A DNA stretch of 64,000 nt, taken from contig SVST01000007.1 in assembly GCA_015064155.1 (NCBI GenBank), forward strand, positions 1-64,000, in the 5' to 3' direction. Position numbers and translations under genes: made by a program. Numbering within the stretch: the stretch's first letter is position 1; each line of letters begins with the position of its first letter. The notes beneath the pieces are model-generated. The model did no database searches. It saw only the letters and a program-made list of their open reading frames with translations, and had not been told where the DNA came from. This DNA comes from Oscillospiraceae bacterium (GTDB taxonomy: Bacteria > Bacillota > Clostridia > Oscillospirales > CAG-272). This document shows, in pieces, positions 7,746-15,003 of this stretch.

Positions 7746-8564
7746 ATGGGAAAATTTGACGGTATTTTAATTGTTTCGGATCTGGACGGAACGCTGCTTG
7801 ACAACCACTCGCAGATTCCGCAAAAAAACCGTGATGCAATTGCGTATTTTGAATCCGAGGGCGGTTACTTTACGTACATTTCGGGACGTGTGGCGCGTTG
7901 TATGGCACCGATCTTCAAAATGATGACGCCGCCGATTCCCGTTGGCAGTAACAACGGTATGGTATACGACCCGAATGCGGGGGAATGGGTGGATTTTGAA
8001 TCGATGACACTCGACGTGCTGCCCCTGGTGGAGGATATTTTGGCTCAACTCCCCGACGCGGGACTCGTAGTTATGGGAAAAAAGCACATCTATTTCTCCA
8101 AGCGGGAGCCCATTGCCGACCGTTTCCGCGAAATCGTCGGCTTGCCCGAACGGTATGATGCGCTAAAGGATATCCAAGAGCCTTTTTGCAAGCTTCTCTT
8201 CACCTATCCCGCGGAAAAATTTGAGGAGCTTCGCCATGCGGTGGACAGTCATCCCTTGGCGGCAAATTACGAGCTGGTTCGCTCCGACCCCAAATATTAC
8301 GAGGTTATGCCCAAGGGCTGTAACAAGGGACGCGCGCTGGAGCGTCTTGCCGCATATTTGAAGGTTTCTCCCGAGCGCACGATTGCGGTTGGCGATAACG
8401 AAAACGATATTTCTATGTTCCGAAAGGCTCACGTCGGTATTGCCGTGGCAAATGCCGCACCGCTTGCAAAGGAGGCGGCTGACACGGTACTGGACGTGAC
8501 CAACGAAGAGGGGGCAATCGCAGAAATCATCAGACGGCTTGACGCAGGAGAGGTGGTTCTTTAA
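7746..8564 (+). CDS. HAD-superfamily Cof-type sugar-phosphate phosphatase (copy 1)
   Basis: The protein has 272 residues from ATG at 7746. This start is chosen because the paralogue downstream begins with the same MGKFDGIL; TTG at 7740 is an alternative with better spacing to AAAGGA. HAD motif I is SDLDGTLLD, motif II is YISGR, the motif III Lys lies in MPKGCNKG, and motif IV is AVGDNENDISM, so all catalytic parts are present. The C2 cap between residues 85 and 190 is typical of the Cof/YidA group, which dephosphorylates sugar phosphates or phosphorylated cofactors. The next gene starts one base after the stop. Confidence 0.85.
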   Translation: MGKFDGILIVSDLDGTLLDNHSQIPQKNRDAIAYFESEGGYFTYISGRVARCMAPIFKMMTPPIPVGSNNGMVYDPNAGEWVDFESMTLDVLPLVEDILAQLPDAGLVVMGKKHIYFSKREPIADRFREIVGLPERYDALKDIQEPFCKLLFTYPAEKFEELRHAVDSHPLAANYELVRSDPKYYEVMPKGCNKGRALERLAAYLKVSPERTIAVGDNENDISMFRKAHVGIAVANAAPLAKEAADTVLDVTNEEGAIAEIIRRLDAGEVVL

Positions 8565-8565
8565 T

Positions 8566-9390
8566 ATGGGAAAATTTGACGGAATTTTATTGGTGACCGA
8601 TCTGGACGGAACGCTTCTTCGCGACGACAAATCGATCTCGCAGGAGAATCTGCAGGCAATTCAATACTTTGAATCCGAGGGTGGATATTTTACCTTTGCA
8701 ACGGGACGACCGCCGATTGCGATGGGACCCGTTTTGGAGCAGCTTTGCCCGAAAATTCCTTACGGATGCATGAACGGTGCGGGTGTGTACGATCCGAAAA
8801 CCGATGCGTATGTTCGGCATACACTGATTTCACGTGACGTTTTTGCGTTGGTGGAATACGCACAAAAGCTCTTTCCCGGGGCGGGTTTTGAGCTTGTGAC
8901 CTATGAAACCAGTTATCTGTACAGAAGCAACGCGATCATCGAGGAATTGAGAAGATTTGAGCGTTTGCCCGATAACTACGTGGATTCGTTTGATATCCCC
9001 GGCAGACTTTGTAAGATCCTGATCGGAATCGAGAGTGAAAAAATGGACGAGCTGATCGTTGCGATGGAGGCGCATCCCGACTACGACCGCTACACGATGC
9101 TGCGCACCACGAAAGAATATTACGAGATCATGCCCAAGGGCTGTCACAAGGGCAAATCCGTTTTGGCACTTGCCGAAATTTTGGGCTTGGATCCCGCAAA
9201 AACGGTTGCCGTTGGCGACAACAGCAACGACGCCCCCATGCTTCGCACGGCAGGGGTTGGGATTGCGGTGGCGAATGCTACCGAGGATGCCAAGGAGGCG
9301 GCGGACGTTGTTCTTGCGGTCAACAACGAGGAGCACGCCATTGCCAATATCGTTCGACGCTTGGAAGACGGAACCATCTCCTTTGGATAA
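8566..9390 (+). CDS. HAD-superfamily Cof-type sugar-phosphate phosphatase (copy 2)
   Basis: The protein has 274 residues. Motifs: TDLDGTLLRD, FATGRPP, the Lys in MPKGCHKGKS and AVGDNSNDAPM. It is clearly homologous to the preceding gene over its whole length (same MGKFDGIL start, same PKGC and AKEAAD segments), so the pair arose by tandem duplication. The cap regions differ most, which suggests different substrates. The start follows the previous TAA by one base, with GAGGTGG as binding site inside the previous gene. No strong terminator is seen after it before the riboswitch promoter. Confidence 0.85.
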   Translation: MGKFDGILLVTDLDGTLLRDDKSISQENLQAIQYFESEGGYFTFATGRPPIAMGPVLEQLCPKIPYGCMNGAGVYDPKTDAYVRHTLISRDVFALVEYAQKLFPGAGFELVTYETSYLYRSNAIIEELRRFERLPDNYVDSFDIPGRLCKILIGIESEKMDELIVAMEAHPDYDRYTMLRTTKEYYEIMPKGCHKGKSVLALAEILGLDPAKTVAVGDNSNDAPMLRTAGVGIAVANATEDAKEAADVVLAVNNEEHAIANIVRRLEDGTISFG

Positions 9391-9424
9391 AACGCTTGCA
9401 TTTTTACAAAAAATGCGAAACTAC

Positions 9425-9453
9425 TTGCACAGTGGCAAAAAATATGCTATACT
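9425..9453 (+). promoter_or_regulatory. Promoter of the cobalamin-riboswitch transcript
   Basis: TTGCAC (9425-9430), a 17-bp spacer and TATACT (9448-9453). Confidence 0.78.
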
Positions 9454-9464
9454 CGTGTTGCGCT

Positions 9465-9655
9465 GAAAAAGCGCAAACCTACAAAAGAATAGCGCAGACC
9501 GTCGGGGTCGCTCCCGAAACCGCTTGCCGAATAGGCAAAAGCGGGGGTCAGGAAATCGCGGTGCAAATCCGCGGCAACAGCCATTACCGTAACTAAACGC
9601 CATCGGTGTTTTCAAGTCGGAATGCTGACCGATCTGTGTGTCAAAAAAGGCTCTT
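9465..9655 (+). ncRNA. Cobalamin (B12) riboswitch aptamer
   Basis: The leader carries the hallmarks of the cobalamin class. GGAAATCGCGGTGCAAATCC with CGCGGCAACAGCC around 9550-9585 matches the P3/P4 core (GGTG-AAATCC-GC-ACAGCC). AAGTCGGAATGCTGACC (9614-9630) matches the B12 box. It lies between a promoter and an intrinsic terminator, followed by vitamin-uptake-type genes. The expected behaviour is that ligand binding favours termination, turning uptake genes off when B12 is plentiful. The exact 5' boundary is approximate. Confidence 0.85.
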
Positions 9656-9710
9656 TGGGCAAATGGGGGAGCGCGACCGACGGATACGGCAGGGTATCTC
9701 TGTGGCTTGC

Positions 9711-9740
9711 AAGCACCCCCTTGGAGGGGTGCTTTTTTGT
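9711..9740 (+). terminator. Riboswitch-controlled intrinsic terminator
   Basis: The stem is GCACCCC with GGGGTGC and a short loop CTTGGA, followed by TTTTTT, 40 nt upstream of the lipoprotein start. Its position between aptamer and gene fits transcriptional control. Confidence 0.85.
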
Positions 9741-9778
9741 GTCCTTTTGTAAACGCAAAAACGGAAAGGATGAAAACA

Positions 9779-10225
9779 ATGAAACAACTGAAAAAAATCT
9801 TAACGGTGACCTGCGCTTTTTTGACCCTTGCGGCAATTCTTTTGATCGGCACTGCCTGTGACACGGAGGATACACGTACCCCGGAGGAAATCTGGCAGGA
9901 GGATGCGATTTATCGCGAGGACACCTCCTTTGGAACCGGCTCGAAAACCTTTTCCTTGACGGTTCGCTTTGAGAGCTATGCGGTAACCTTTACGGTGAAG
10001 ACCGACCGTGATACGGTGGGGGCTGCCTTGGTAGATCATGCGTTGCTTGAGGGGGAGCAGGGCGCATACGGCTTGTACGTAAAAAAGGTGAACGGGATTC
10101 TTGCCGACTATGACATCGATAAGAGCTACTGGTCGTTACAACAAAACGGCGAAGAGCTTTTTACGGGTGTTGATTCGACTCCCTTGACCGATGGGGCAAC
10201 TTATGAGTTCGTCTACAAAAAATAA
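9779..10225 (+). CDS. DUF4430 (transcobalamin C-domain-like) lipoprotein, probable B12 uptake component
   Basis: The protein has 148 residues. A Lys-rich start, a hydrophobic core and the lipobox IGTAC (Cys27) predict a lipoprotein on the outer face of the membrane. The mature part, from about residue 55, has TFSLTVRFESYAVTFTVKT, then VGAALVDHALLEGE and SYWSLQQNGEELFTGVDSTPL ... TYEFVY. This is the DUF4430 pattern, related to the beta domain of transcobalamin/intrinsic factor. An ATG 9 nt upstream (9770) touches the GGAAAGG site, so 9779 is preferred. It lies under a cobalamin riboswitch and overlaps an ECF S-component, so extracytoplasmic corrinoid capture is inferred. Confidence 0.82.
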   Translation: MKQLKKILTVTCAFLTLAAILLIGTACDTEDTRTPEEIWQEDAIYREDTSFGTGSKTFSLTVRFESYAVTFTVKTDRDTVGAALVDHALLEGEQGAYGLYVKKVNGILADYDIDKSYWSLQQNGEELFTGVDSTPLTDGATYEFVYKK

Positions 10226-10775
10226 ACCCACGGCTCACCGACGCGCTTACAGCTTACGGCATCTCTTTGAGCTGGTTCTGTTTGCCATGCTCGGCAGCCT
10301 GATGTTTTGCTCAAAGATCGTGATGGAGGCTTTTCCAAACGTTCACCTGCTCGGAATGTTGACGATGACCTACACGCTGGTTTTTCGCGTCAAGGCGCTG
10401 ATTCCCATCTACGTCTACGTTTTTTTGAACGGCTTGTATGCAGGCTTTGACCTTTGGTGGATGCCGTATCTGTATATTTGGACGATCTTGTGGGGGCTTA
10501 CGATGCTGTTGCCAAAGCGAATGCCGCGCGCTCTTTGCGCGGTGGTGTATCCGCTTTTGTGCGGATTGCACGGCTTTGCATTCGGCATTCTGTATGCACC
10601 GGCGCAAGCATTGATGTTCAACTACGATCTTTCCAAAATGTGGGTTTGGATTTTGGCGGGACTTCCGTACGACCTGATTCACGGTGTTGGAAACGTACTG
10701 ATGGGGCTCTTTATTTTACCGTTGAGCCAACTGCTTCGCAGTCTTGCAAAGCGTGCGCGCTTGCCCGTGCAGTGA
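10203..10775 (+). CDS. ECF transporter S-component, probable cobalamin-specific (CbrT-like)
   Basis: The protein has 190 residues with about six hydrophobic segments (LFELVLFAMLGSLMFCSK, LLGMLTMTYTLVF, IPIYVYVFLNGLYAG, YLYIWTILWGLTMLL, VVYPLLCGLHGFAFGILY, WVWILAGLPYDLIHGVGN). This is the size and topology of substrate-binding S-components, which share an energy module encoded elsewhere (EcfA/A'/T, not in this window). The gene overlaps the lipoprotein by about 20 nt and is under the same cobalamin riboswitch, which points to a corrinoid substrate. An ATG at 10191 is an alternative start. A strong terminator follows. Confidence 0.8.
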   Translation: MSSSTKNKPTAHRRAYSLRHLFELVLFAMLGSLMFCSKIVMEAFPNVHLLGMLTMTYTLVFRVKALIPIYVYVFLNGLYAGFDLWWMPYLYIWTILWGLTMLLPKRMPRALCAVVYPLLCGLHGFAFGILYAPAQALMFNYDLSKMWVWILAGLPYDLIHGVGNVLMGLFILPLSQLLRSLAKRARLPVQ

Positions 10776-10781
10776 AAACGA

Positions 10782-10818
10782 CAGCCCCGTGCAACCCAAA
10801 TTGCACGGGGCTGATTTT
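10782..10818. terminator. Bidirectional terminator between the B12 unit and the AlkD-like gene
   Basis: A 13-bp stem (10782-10794 with 10801-10813, core AGCCCCGTGCAA) with T-rich flanks on both strands. It touches the minus-strand stop codon. Confidence 0.85.
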
Positions 10819-11494
10819 ACCGAAGTGTGATCAGATATTGCTTATGCTCGCCGCTGATACGGTAGCTTTCCACCGCTTTTTGGATGGCTTTTCGGTGGAT
10901 CCAAGGCGCGAGCCGTCGGTTTTCCAAATAGGGGATCGCAGTCTCGTATTGCTTGGCAAGCGCGGTGGCAAAGTACCAAGCGATCATCATGTTGACGTAG
11001 TACTCCTCACTTGAAACGGCGGCAACTCTTTGGAGGTATACGGGATCGAATGCTTCCTCCAAAAAATGTACCATCAGCATTTCGATGCCGAAGCGTACGC
11101 TATAAGGGTGCGCGTCGGACAGCCAACGGTCGATTGCCAAGGAGAGCTGTTCCCGATTTTTGCCAAAGCATTTCGGGCGCAGGGAATCACAGGTTGCCCA
11201 GTTGTCAACAAACGGCAGAAACCGTGCAATTTCTTCGAGGCACCGTTCAAAATCGCGCAGCTCGGAGAGCAGATAGGCATGCAGATTGTTCTCCTCGTAG
11301 CAGGTATGCGGCAGCGTGTCGAGAAATTTCGTTTGCTCGGTCGGGGTCATTTCCTTTGCGATTTTTCGCAGACGCGGTGCGCGGACTCCGAGAATGCTTT
11401 GGGGGTCAAGCGTTGGTAACAGCGACACCGAAAAACGGCGGTATTCGGGCTCGGCTTCCCTCAAAAGACGGTCTTGCAGCGTTTTTGTGTCCAT
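10817..11494 (-). CDS. DNA alkylation repair protein (AlkD-like HEAT-repeat family)
   Basis: The protein has 225 residues from ATG at 11494, preceded by GGAGAGGTACAAC; an ATG further upstream is rejected. It has the all-helical ALR/AlkD pattern: GVRAPRLRKIAKEM near residue 38-51, ENNLHAYLLSEL, the aromatic FVDNWATCDSL, SVRFGIEMLMVHFL, EEYYVNMMIAWYFATAL and RKAIQKAVESYRIS. AlkD removes N3- and N7-alkylated purines without base flipping. The Trp-Asp and Arg-rich surface expected for DNA contact are present. It is monocistronic between two terminators. Confidence 0.85.
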   Translation of the reverse strand: MDTKTLQDRLLREAEPEYRRFSVSLLPTLDPQSILGVRAPRLRKIAKEMTPTEQTKFLDTLPHTCYEENNLHAYLLSELRDFERCLEEIARFLPFVDNWATCDSLRPKCFGKNREQLSLAIDRWLSDAHPYSVRFGIEMLMVHFLEEAFDPVYLQRVAAVSSEEYYVNMMIAWYFATALAKQYETAIPYLENRRLAPWIHRKAIQKAVESYRISGEHKQYLITLR

Positions 11495-11523
11495 GTTGTA
11501 CCTCTCCTTTTTGGTATGGATTG

Positions 11524-11552
11524 AGTATAACATACCTTTTTTCTTTTTGCAA
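11524..11552 (-). promoter_or_regulatory. Promoter of the AlkD-like gene
   Basis: TTGCAA (11547-11552) and TATACT (11524-11529) on the minus strand, 17-bp spacer. Confidence 0.75.
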
Positions 11553-11573
11553 GGGGTATTTTTGCAAAAAAAC

Positions 11574-11602
11574 TTGACACGGTGCGCGTTTTATGCTATA
11601 CT
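11574..11602 (+). promoter_or_regulatory. Promoter of mntP
   Basis: TTGACA (11574-11579), a 17-bp spacer and TATACT (11597-11602). The remaining leader is too short for a yybP-ykoY manganese riboswitch. Confidence 0.82.
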
Positions 11603-11633
11603 GTCGCATATTTGCAAAAAAAAAGGAGCTATT

Positions 11634-12218
11634 ATGAAGCTGGATTTCTTTTTCTTTTTTAGTTGCATTTCGATGGGAGTGGCTCTTGCCATGGATGCTT
11701 TTTCGGTGTCGCTTGCGAACGGCTTGAACGAGCCCGGGATGCGCACGCGAAAGATGTGCGCGGTTGCCGGGATTTTTGGCATTTTCCAGGGCTTGATGCC
11801 CTTGCTCGGTTGGCTTTGCTTCCATTTCCTCGTACAGTATTTTGGATTTATGGAAAAATTGATTCCGTGGGTGGCATTGGCATTGCTGGGATTTATTGGC
11901 GGGAAGATGCTTTATGATGGAATCGCAGGCGAGGAAGAGGAAAACTGTGCTTGCGGTCTTGGATTCGGATCGCTTTTGGTGCAGGGGATTGCGACCTCTA
12001 TAGACGCGTTCTCGGTTGGAAGTACGATTTCGGATTACAATTTCTTGGCGGCTGTTCTTGCCGCTGCCATGATTGCCGTGGTGACCTTTGAAATTTGCTT
12101 GACGGGGATCTTTATTGGAAAGAAATCGGGTACCAAGCTCGCAGGGAAAGCGTGTATCCTCGGCGGTGTCATCCTGATTGCAATCGGACTTTTGATTTGG
12201 ATCAAGAGCTTTCTGTAA
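11634..12218 (+). CDS. mntP: Manganese efflux pump MntP
   Basis: The protein has 194 residues and six predicted membrane helices, typical of MntP. Both halves contain the family's Asp-bearing helix motif: ALAMDAFSVSLANG in TM1 and GIATSIDAFSVG in TM4, reflecting the internal duplication of the DUF204 fold. A polar loop (GEEEENCACG) separates the halves. It exports Mn(II) and protects against manganese overload. The start is ATG after AAAGGAGCTATT. No Mn-sensing riboswitch fits in the leader, so regulation, if any, must be at the promoter. Confidence 0.92.
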   Translation: MKLDFFFFFSCISMGVALAMDAFSVSLANGLNEPGMRTRKMCAVAGIFGIFQGLMPLLGWLCFHFLVQYFGFMEKLIPWVALALLGFIGGKMLYDGIAGEEEENCACGLGFGSLLVQGIATSIDAFSVGSTISDYNFLAAVLAAAMIAVVTFEICLTGIFIGKKSGTKLAGKACILGGVILIAIGLLIWIKSFL

Positions 12219-12257
12219 CAGAAAAATGAGAGAATCGGTCGATTCTCTCATTTTTCT
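12219..12257. terminator. Bidirectional terminator between mntP and the VanZ fusion gene
   Basis: A perfect 16-bp stem (12221-12236 with 12241-12256) rich in A and T at its base. It overlaps the last codons of the minus-strand gene. Confidence 0.88.
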
Positions 12258-13492
12258 TGTCCCAAATCAATCATCACAAGCTCGGGCGCATTGAAAATGC
12301 GGGGAATCCACGTGTGATTCCCAAGACCTCGGCTGACGAAACAGCGGTCTTCGATGACTCCTGCCGTGTGCTTCGGGAAAATGCCCTGACCGGGTGCGTA
12401 GACACCGCGTCCGAAAAAGCGCCATTGACCGCCGTGCGCATGACCGCAAACGGTTAATTCGATATCGGTTTTCGCGATATGAGGGACGTAATATTCGGGG
12501 TGGTGGCAGAGCAGAATGCGGAATCCCTTTTCGTTTGCAAAGCCGTTCAGGATCTCCTCGTTCGGTTGGTTCAGCTTTCGGTTGATGCCGGACGTCAAGC
12601 CGCATACCGTGACCTCTCCGACGTGAACGCAGGCATTGTCCAAAAGAATCGCCCCCGTGCTTTCGATACGGCTGCGGACTTCCTCGGACAGCGGCACGGG
12701 AACGGGGTGCCGCCAGGGGTTGCCCCTATGATAGCATGCAATTTCGTGATTTCCCAAGGAATAATAGGTGGGCGCGATTTCGGCACAGCGTTTCAAAAAA
12801 TCATACGCCGCGTTTTTGGGGTCGGCAAGGCAGATGTCATCGGAAAGATCACCCGGGATCAGGATCATATCGGGTTTTTCTTTTTGAAGTGCCGCGATCA
12901 CCCTTTCATGTACGGCTCCGTGCAGGTCGGCGGCAACCGCCACGCGAAGACGGGGAGCAGGACGGTTTACTTGGCGGTATGTTACTTTCATGCCGTAGCA
13001 GTCGTTTCGCATTTTTTTGGTCAGCAGCAAATACAAAAGGAGGATCACACTGCAAACCACAAACGCGCCCAATACGTCGATCCCAATGTCGATCCATTGC
13101 GCGGCTCGTTCCGAGGAGGCTTTTTGGTGCAGCTCGTCGATGCAAGCATAGGCAAACGTGAGAAGCAGTGATATGAAATAACGGAGGATCGGAAATCCTC
13201 TCCACGTGAGCAGCAGCAAAAGGATCAATCCGCCCAAGGAGCCAAACTCTGCCATGTGCGCCAGATCACGAACGAACGGGTGCATTTTTTGGACGACCTT
13301 CTCTTGCTCGGCAGGAGGCTTTTGATCGAAATCCTTGATGACGGTTTGCGCGATTTGTTGGGTGACGGTGGTGCTGGTTTGATGGGATTCTTGCCCACTT
13401 TGGGAGGATAGCTTCGAGATGAATCCCACGTTGAGCAGAATCAGCACGAAAAGAATCGCACGCAGAACGTAAAGTAAAATTTTTTTCTTCAT
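12248..13492 (-). CDS. VanZ-like membrane domain fused to a calcineurin-type metallophosphoesterase
   Basis: The protein has 414 residues. The first 165 match the VanZ-like fold: a TM helix, KLSSQSGQESH, then HMAEFGSLGGLILLL, RYFISLLLTFAYACIDELHQ and a final TM helix ending near residue 158. From residue 180 it becomes a complete binuclear metallophosphoesterase: VAADLHG, PGDLSDD, YSLGNHE, LCHHPEYY and TVCGHAHGGQ, with all metal ligands present, similar to YkuE/YaeI-type membrane-linked phosphoesterases. The catalytic domain is predicted to be cytoplasmic. VanZ-type domains are linked to glycopeptide/lipopeptide resistance and the MPE relatives to lipid-linked substrates, so a cell-envelope role is inferred. 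Its own promoter lies upstream. Confidence 0.85.
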   Translation of the reverse strand: MKKKILLYVLRAILFVLILLNVGFISKLSSQSGQESHQTSTTVTQQIAQTVIKDFDQKPPAEQEKVVQKMHPFVRDLAHMAEFGSLGGLILLLLLTWRGFPILRYFISLLLTFAYACIDELHQKASSERAAQWIDIGIDVLGAFVVCSVILLLYLLLTKKMRNDCYGMKVTYRQVNRPAPRLRVAVAADLHGAVHERVIAALQKEKPDMILIPGDLSDDICLADPKNAAYDFLKRCAEIAPTYYSLGNHEIACYHRGNPWRHPVPVPLSEEVRSRIESTGAILLDNACVHVGEVTVCGLTSGINRKLNQPNEEILNGFANEKGFRILLCHHPEYYVPHIAKTDIELTVCGHAHGGQWRFFGRGVYAPGQGIFPKHTAGVIEDRCFVSRGLGNHTWIPRIFNAPELVMIDLGQEK

Positions 13493-13541
13493 ACATCATA
13501 TTTTGCGGTCGGTTGGAGCACGGCCGCAATCCTTCGTTTTC

Positions 13542-13570
13542 ATCATATCATAAAGTCGGCAAAAAATCAA
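13542..13570 (-). promoter_or_regulatory. Promoter of the VanZ-phosphoesterase gene
   Basis: TTGATT (13565-13570) and TATGAT (13542-13547) on the minus strand, 17-bp spacer. Confidence 0.68.
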
Positions 13571-13597
13571 GAGTTTTTTTGTCGAACGCCCGAGGAA

Positions 13598-13630
13598 AGT
13601 TATTCGAAAGTTATCCGAGCGTTATCCGCA
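13598..13630. repeat. Three tandem 11-bp repeats (xxGTTATYCGx)
   Basis: AAGTTATTCGA, AAGTTATCCGA and GCGTTATCCGC follow each other with an exact 11-bp period. They overlap the 3' end of the minus-strand gene. Each unit resembles a degenerate DnaA box (TTATCCACA). Confidence 0.4.
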
Positions 13631-14044
13631 AAAAAGCAGGAGCACCAGCCAAAGTGCAATATCGGAATTTTCCTCGGTTTGGGAAAGCAAGAGAATCAAT
13701 CCGAGCAGTAAAAGCTCTTCAAAGCCCAAGCCGTGCCCAAACGGAAATCCGTTTTTGGCGTCTATCGGGCTTCGCAATACGGGAGCTTGTTGCAGAACGG
13801 GGGCATCGTGCGCTTCTTTTTTCGGTTCTTCTTCTTTTGCAAGTGGCGGCTCGCTCTTTATCTGTTGGCTGCTTTGAGGAGCGTCTGCTGTTTTCTCGGG
13901 TGTCGGCTTTGCAACCTCAACGCGGGGAGCGTTGCTTGAAACCGATGCTTTTTTCGCCTCTCCCGCATCGGAAAAAGCGCAACCGCTGTAGTTTTTTGGA
14001 AGTACAACCGATTTTTGCGGTGTTGTGTGGTAACGTGAGTACAT
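13622..14044 (-). CDS. Unknown protein with Pro/Glu/Ala-rich middle and Leu-rich hydrophobic C-terminus
   Basis: The protein has 140 residues and no recognised family. There is a Tyr-containing N-terminus (MYSRYHTT) and a charged, low-complexity middle (residues 27-95). The C-terminus is striking: GLGFEELLLLGLILLLSQ, a short acidic break EENSD, and then ALWLVLLLFCG. This looks like a helical hairpin inserted in a membrane or a self-assembling element. It is the last gene of a three-gene minus-strand operon, 12 nt after the 158-residue protein. Similar Leu-rich endings are common in small proteins of spore-forming Clostridia, but I cannot name a function. Confidence 0.6.
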   Translation of the reverse strand: MYSRYHTTPQKSVVLPKNYSGCAFSDAGEAKKASVSSNAPRVEVAKPTPEKTADAPQSSQQIKSEPPLAKEEEPKKEAHDAPVLQQAPVLRSPIDAKNGFPFGHGLGFEELLLLGLILLLSQTEENSDIALWLVLLLFCG

Positions 14045-14056
14045 GAGGAATACTCC

Positions 14057-14533
14057 TTATTTCATTTGTTGGAAAAGCGTTCCTAGCTTTGCGATGCGGA
14101 GCATGGTATCAACCGCCTCGCAGCGTCGCGGTGACAGAAAGGGCTTTAAGGAAAGCAAAAGCTGATCGCGGCTATTGGAAACGGTTGCCGTCGGGGCAGG
14201 CGGCATCGGTGAGGCGGCAGACGGAGCCACAGCTTTTTGAGGATCGTTATTTTGCAACGCGGTCTTGGCAATCGGACCCAACATAGACATGATCTGCGGT
14301 AGCCTCTCCAGCACTGCGGGGTTGGAAAGCAGCGTTGCCAAGCCGTCCTTGGGGGGACTTTCCGTGGGACTTTGCGGAGCATCGGTTCTTTCTGCCGATG
14401 TGTTGCCGGCACTGCCGAGCAGGCTTCCCAGCATTTGCAACAGCTGCGGATTGACGGGAGGCACCTCCCCGTGAGAGCTGCCTGCTTGGTTCGGGTCGGA
14501 CGGAATGATCGGAGAATCGGGCATATCGGACAT
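14057..14533 (-). CDS. Unknown Pro/Ser/Ala-rich protein with conserved-looking helical C-terminus
   Basis: The protein has 158 residues. It is disordered and Pro-rich apart from three helix-like segments: PQLLQMLGSLLGSAG (about 29-43), LATLLSNPAVLERLPQIMSM (about 65-84) and the C-terminal RDQLLLSLKPFLSPRRCEAV followed by DTMLRIAKLG. The last segment has the feel of a real small domain. No signal peptide or membrane helix is visible. It is the middle gene of the operon. I do not recognise the family. Confidence 0.6.
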   Translation of the reverse strand: MSDMPDSPIIPSDPNQAGSSHGEVPPVNPQLLQMLGSLLGSAGNTSAERTDAPQSPTESPPKDGLATLLSNPAVLERLPQIMSMLGPIAKTALQNNDPQKAVAPSAASPMPPAPTATVSNSRDQLLLSLKPFLSPRRCEAVDTMLRIAKLGTLFQQMK

Positions 14534-14561
14534 ATCGAATACCTGCTACTTTCGTTTGACG

Positions 14562-14792
14562 TTAGTGTGACGGCTTCTTTTGACGGTAGGTATCATAGAT
14601 TTGGTTGAGCTGCTCCAGATCTTTCTCGGTGGCTCCGCCCAAAGCCTGCCGTATGCTTTGCACGTTCTGCGGATTGATGCCCAAAAGGGCGGGGTCGATG
14701 CCCGCATCCTTGGCGATGCTTTGAATGACCGCACCGAGCTGCTCGTCATTCATTTGTAACAAACGGTCTAACTTTTTTCGGTCGAGTTGCAT
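14562..14792 (-). CDS. Unknown small helical protein, first gene of a three-gene operon
   Basis: The protein has 76 residues from ATG at 14792, with AAAGGAGCTTATACC upstream; an ATG at 14810 lies before that site. The content is entirely helical and polar: DRKKLDRLLQMNDEQLGAVI, then KDAGIDPALLG and NVQSIRQALGGATEKDLEQLN. It ends in a basic tail. The LLGINPQNVQSIRQAL segment shares a Leu/Gln-rich style with the second gene. No named domain is recognised. Confidence 0.65.
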   Translation of the reverse strand: MQLDRKKLDRLLQMNDEQLGAVIQSIAKDAGIDPALLGINPQNVQSIRQALGGATEKDLEQLNQIYDTYRQKKPSH

Positions 14793-14911
14793 GGTATAAG
14801 CTCCTTTCATAGCGGCATATTGCCTTCGAAAACAGTGTATGTGGAGTCAATCCGTTCTGTGTGCGGTTACAAAAGATTTGCGGGAAGCTTCAAAAAAATT
14901 TGTGCGGACGG

Positions 14912-14940
14912 TAGACAAAAGTCTTTGTTTGTGCTATACT
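14912..14940 (+). promoter_or_regulatory. Promoter of the YfcE-like phosphodiesterase gene
   Basis: TAGACA (14912-14917), a 17-bp spacer and TATACT (14935-14940). Confidence 0.72.
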
Positions 14941-15003
14941 GTTTAGGAGTCAAATTGTCGCACGCGGAGCAGTCTGCCCGACGGCGGCAAGGGGGAGGTC
15001 TTT

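Noticed and set aside
11574..11633. Manganese riboswitch upstream of mntP
   Set aside because: Only about 25-30 nt remain between the transcription start and the start codon, too short for a yybP-ykoY aptamer.
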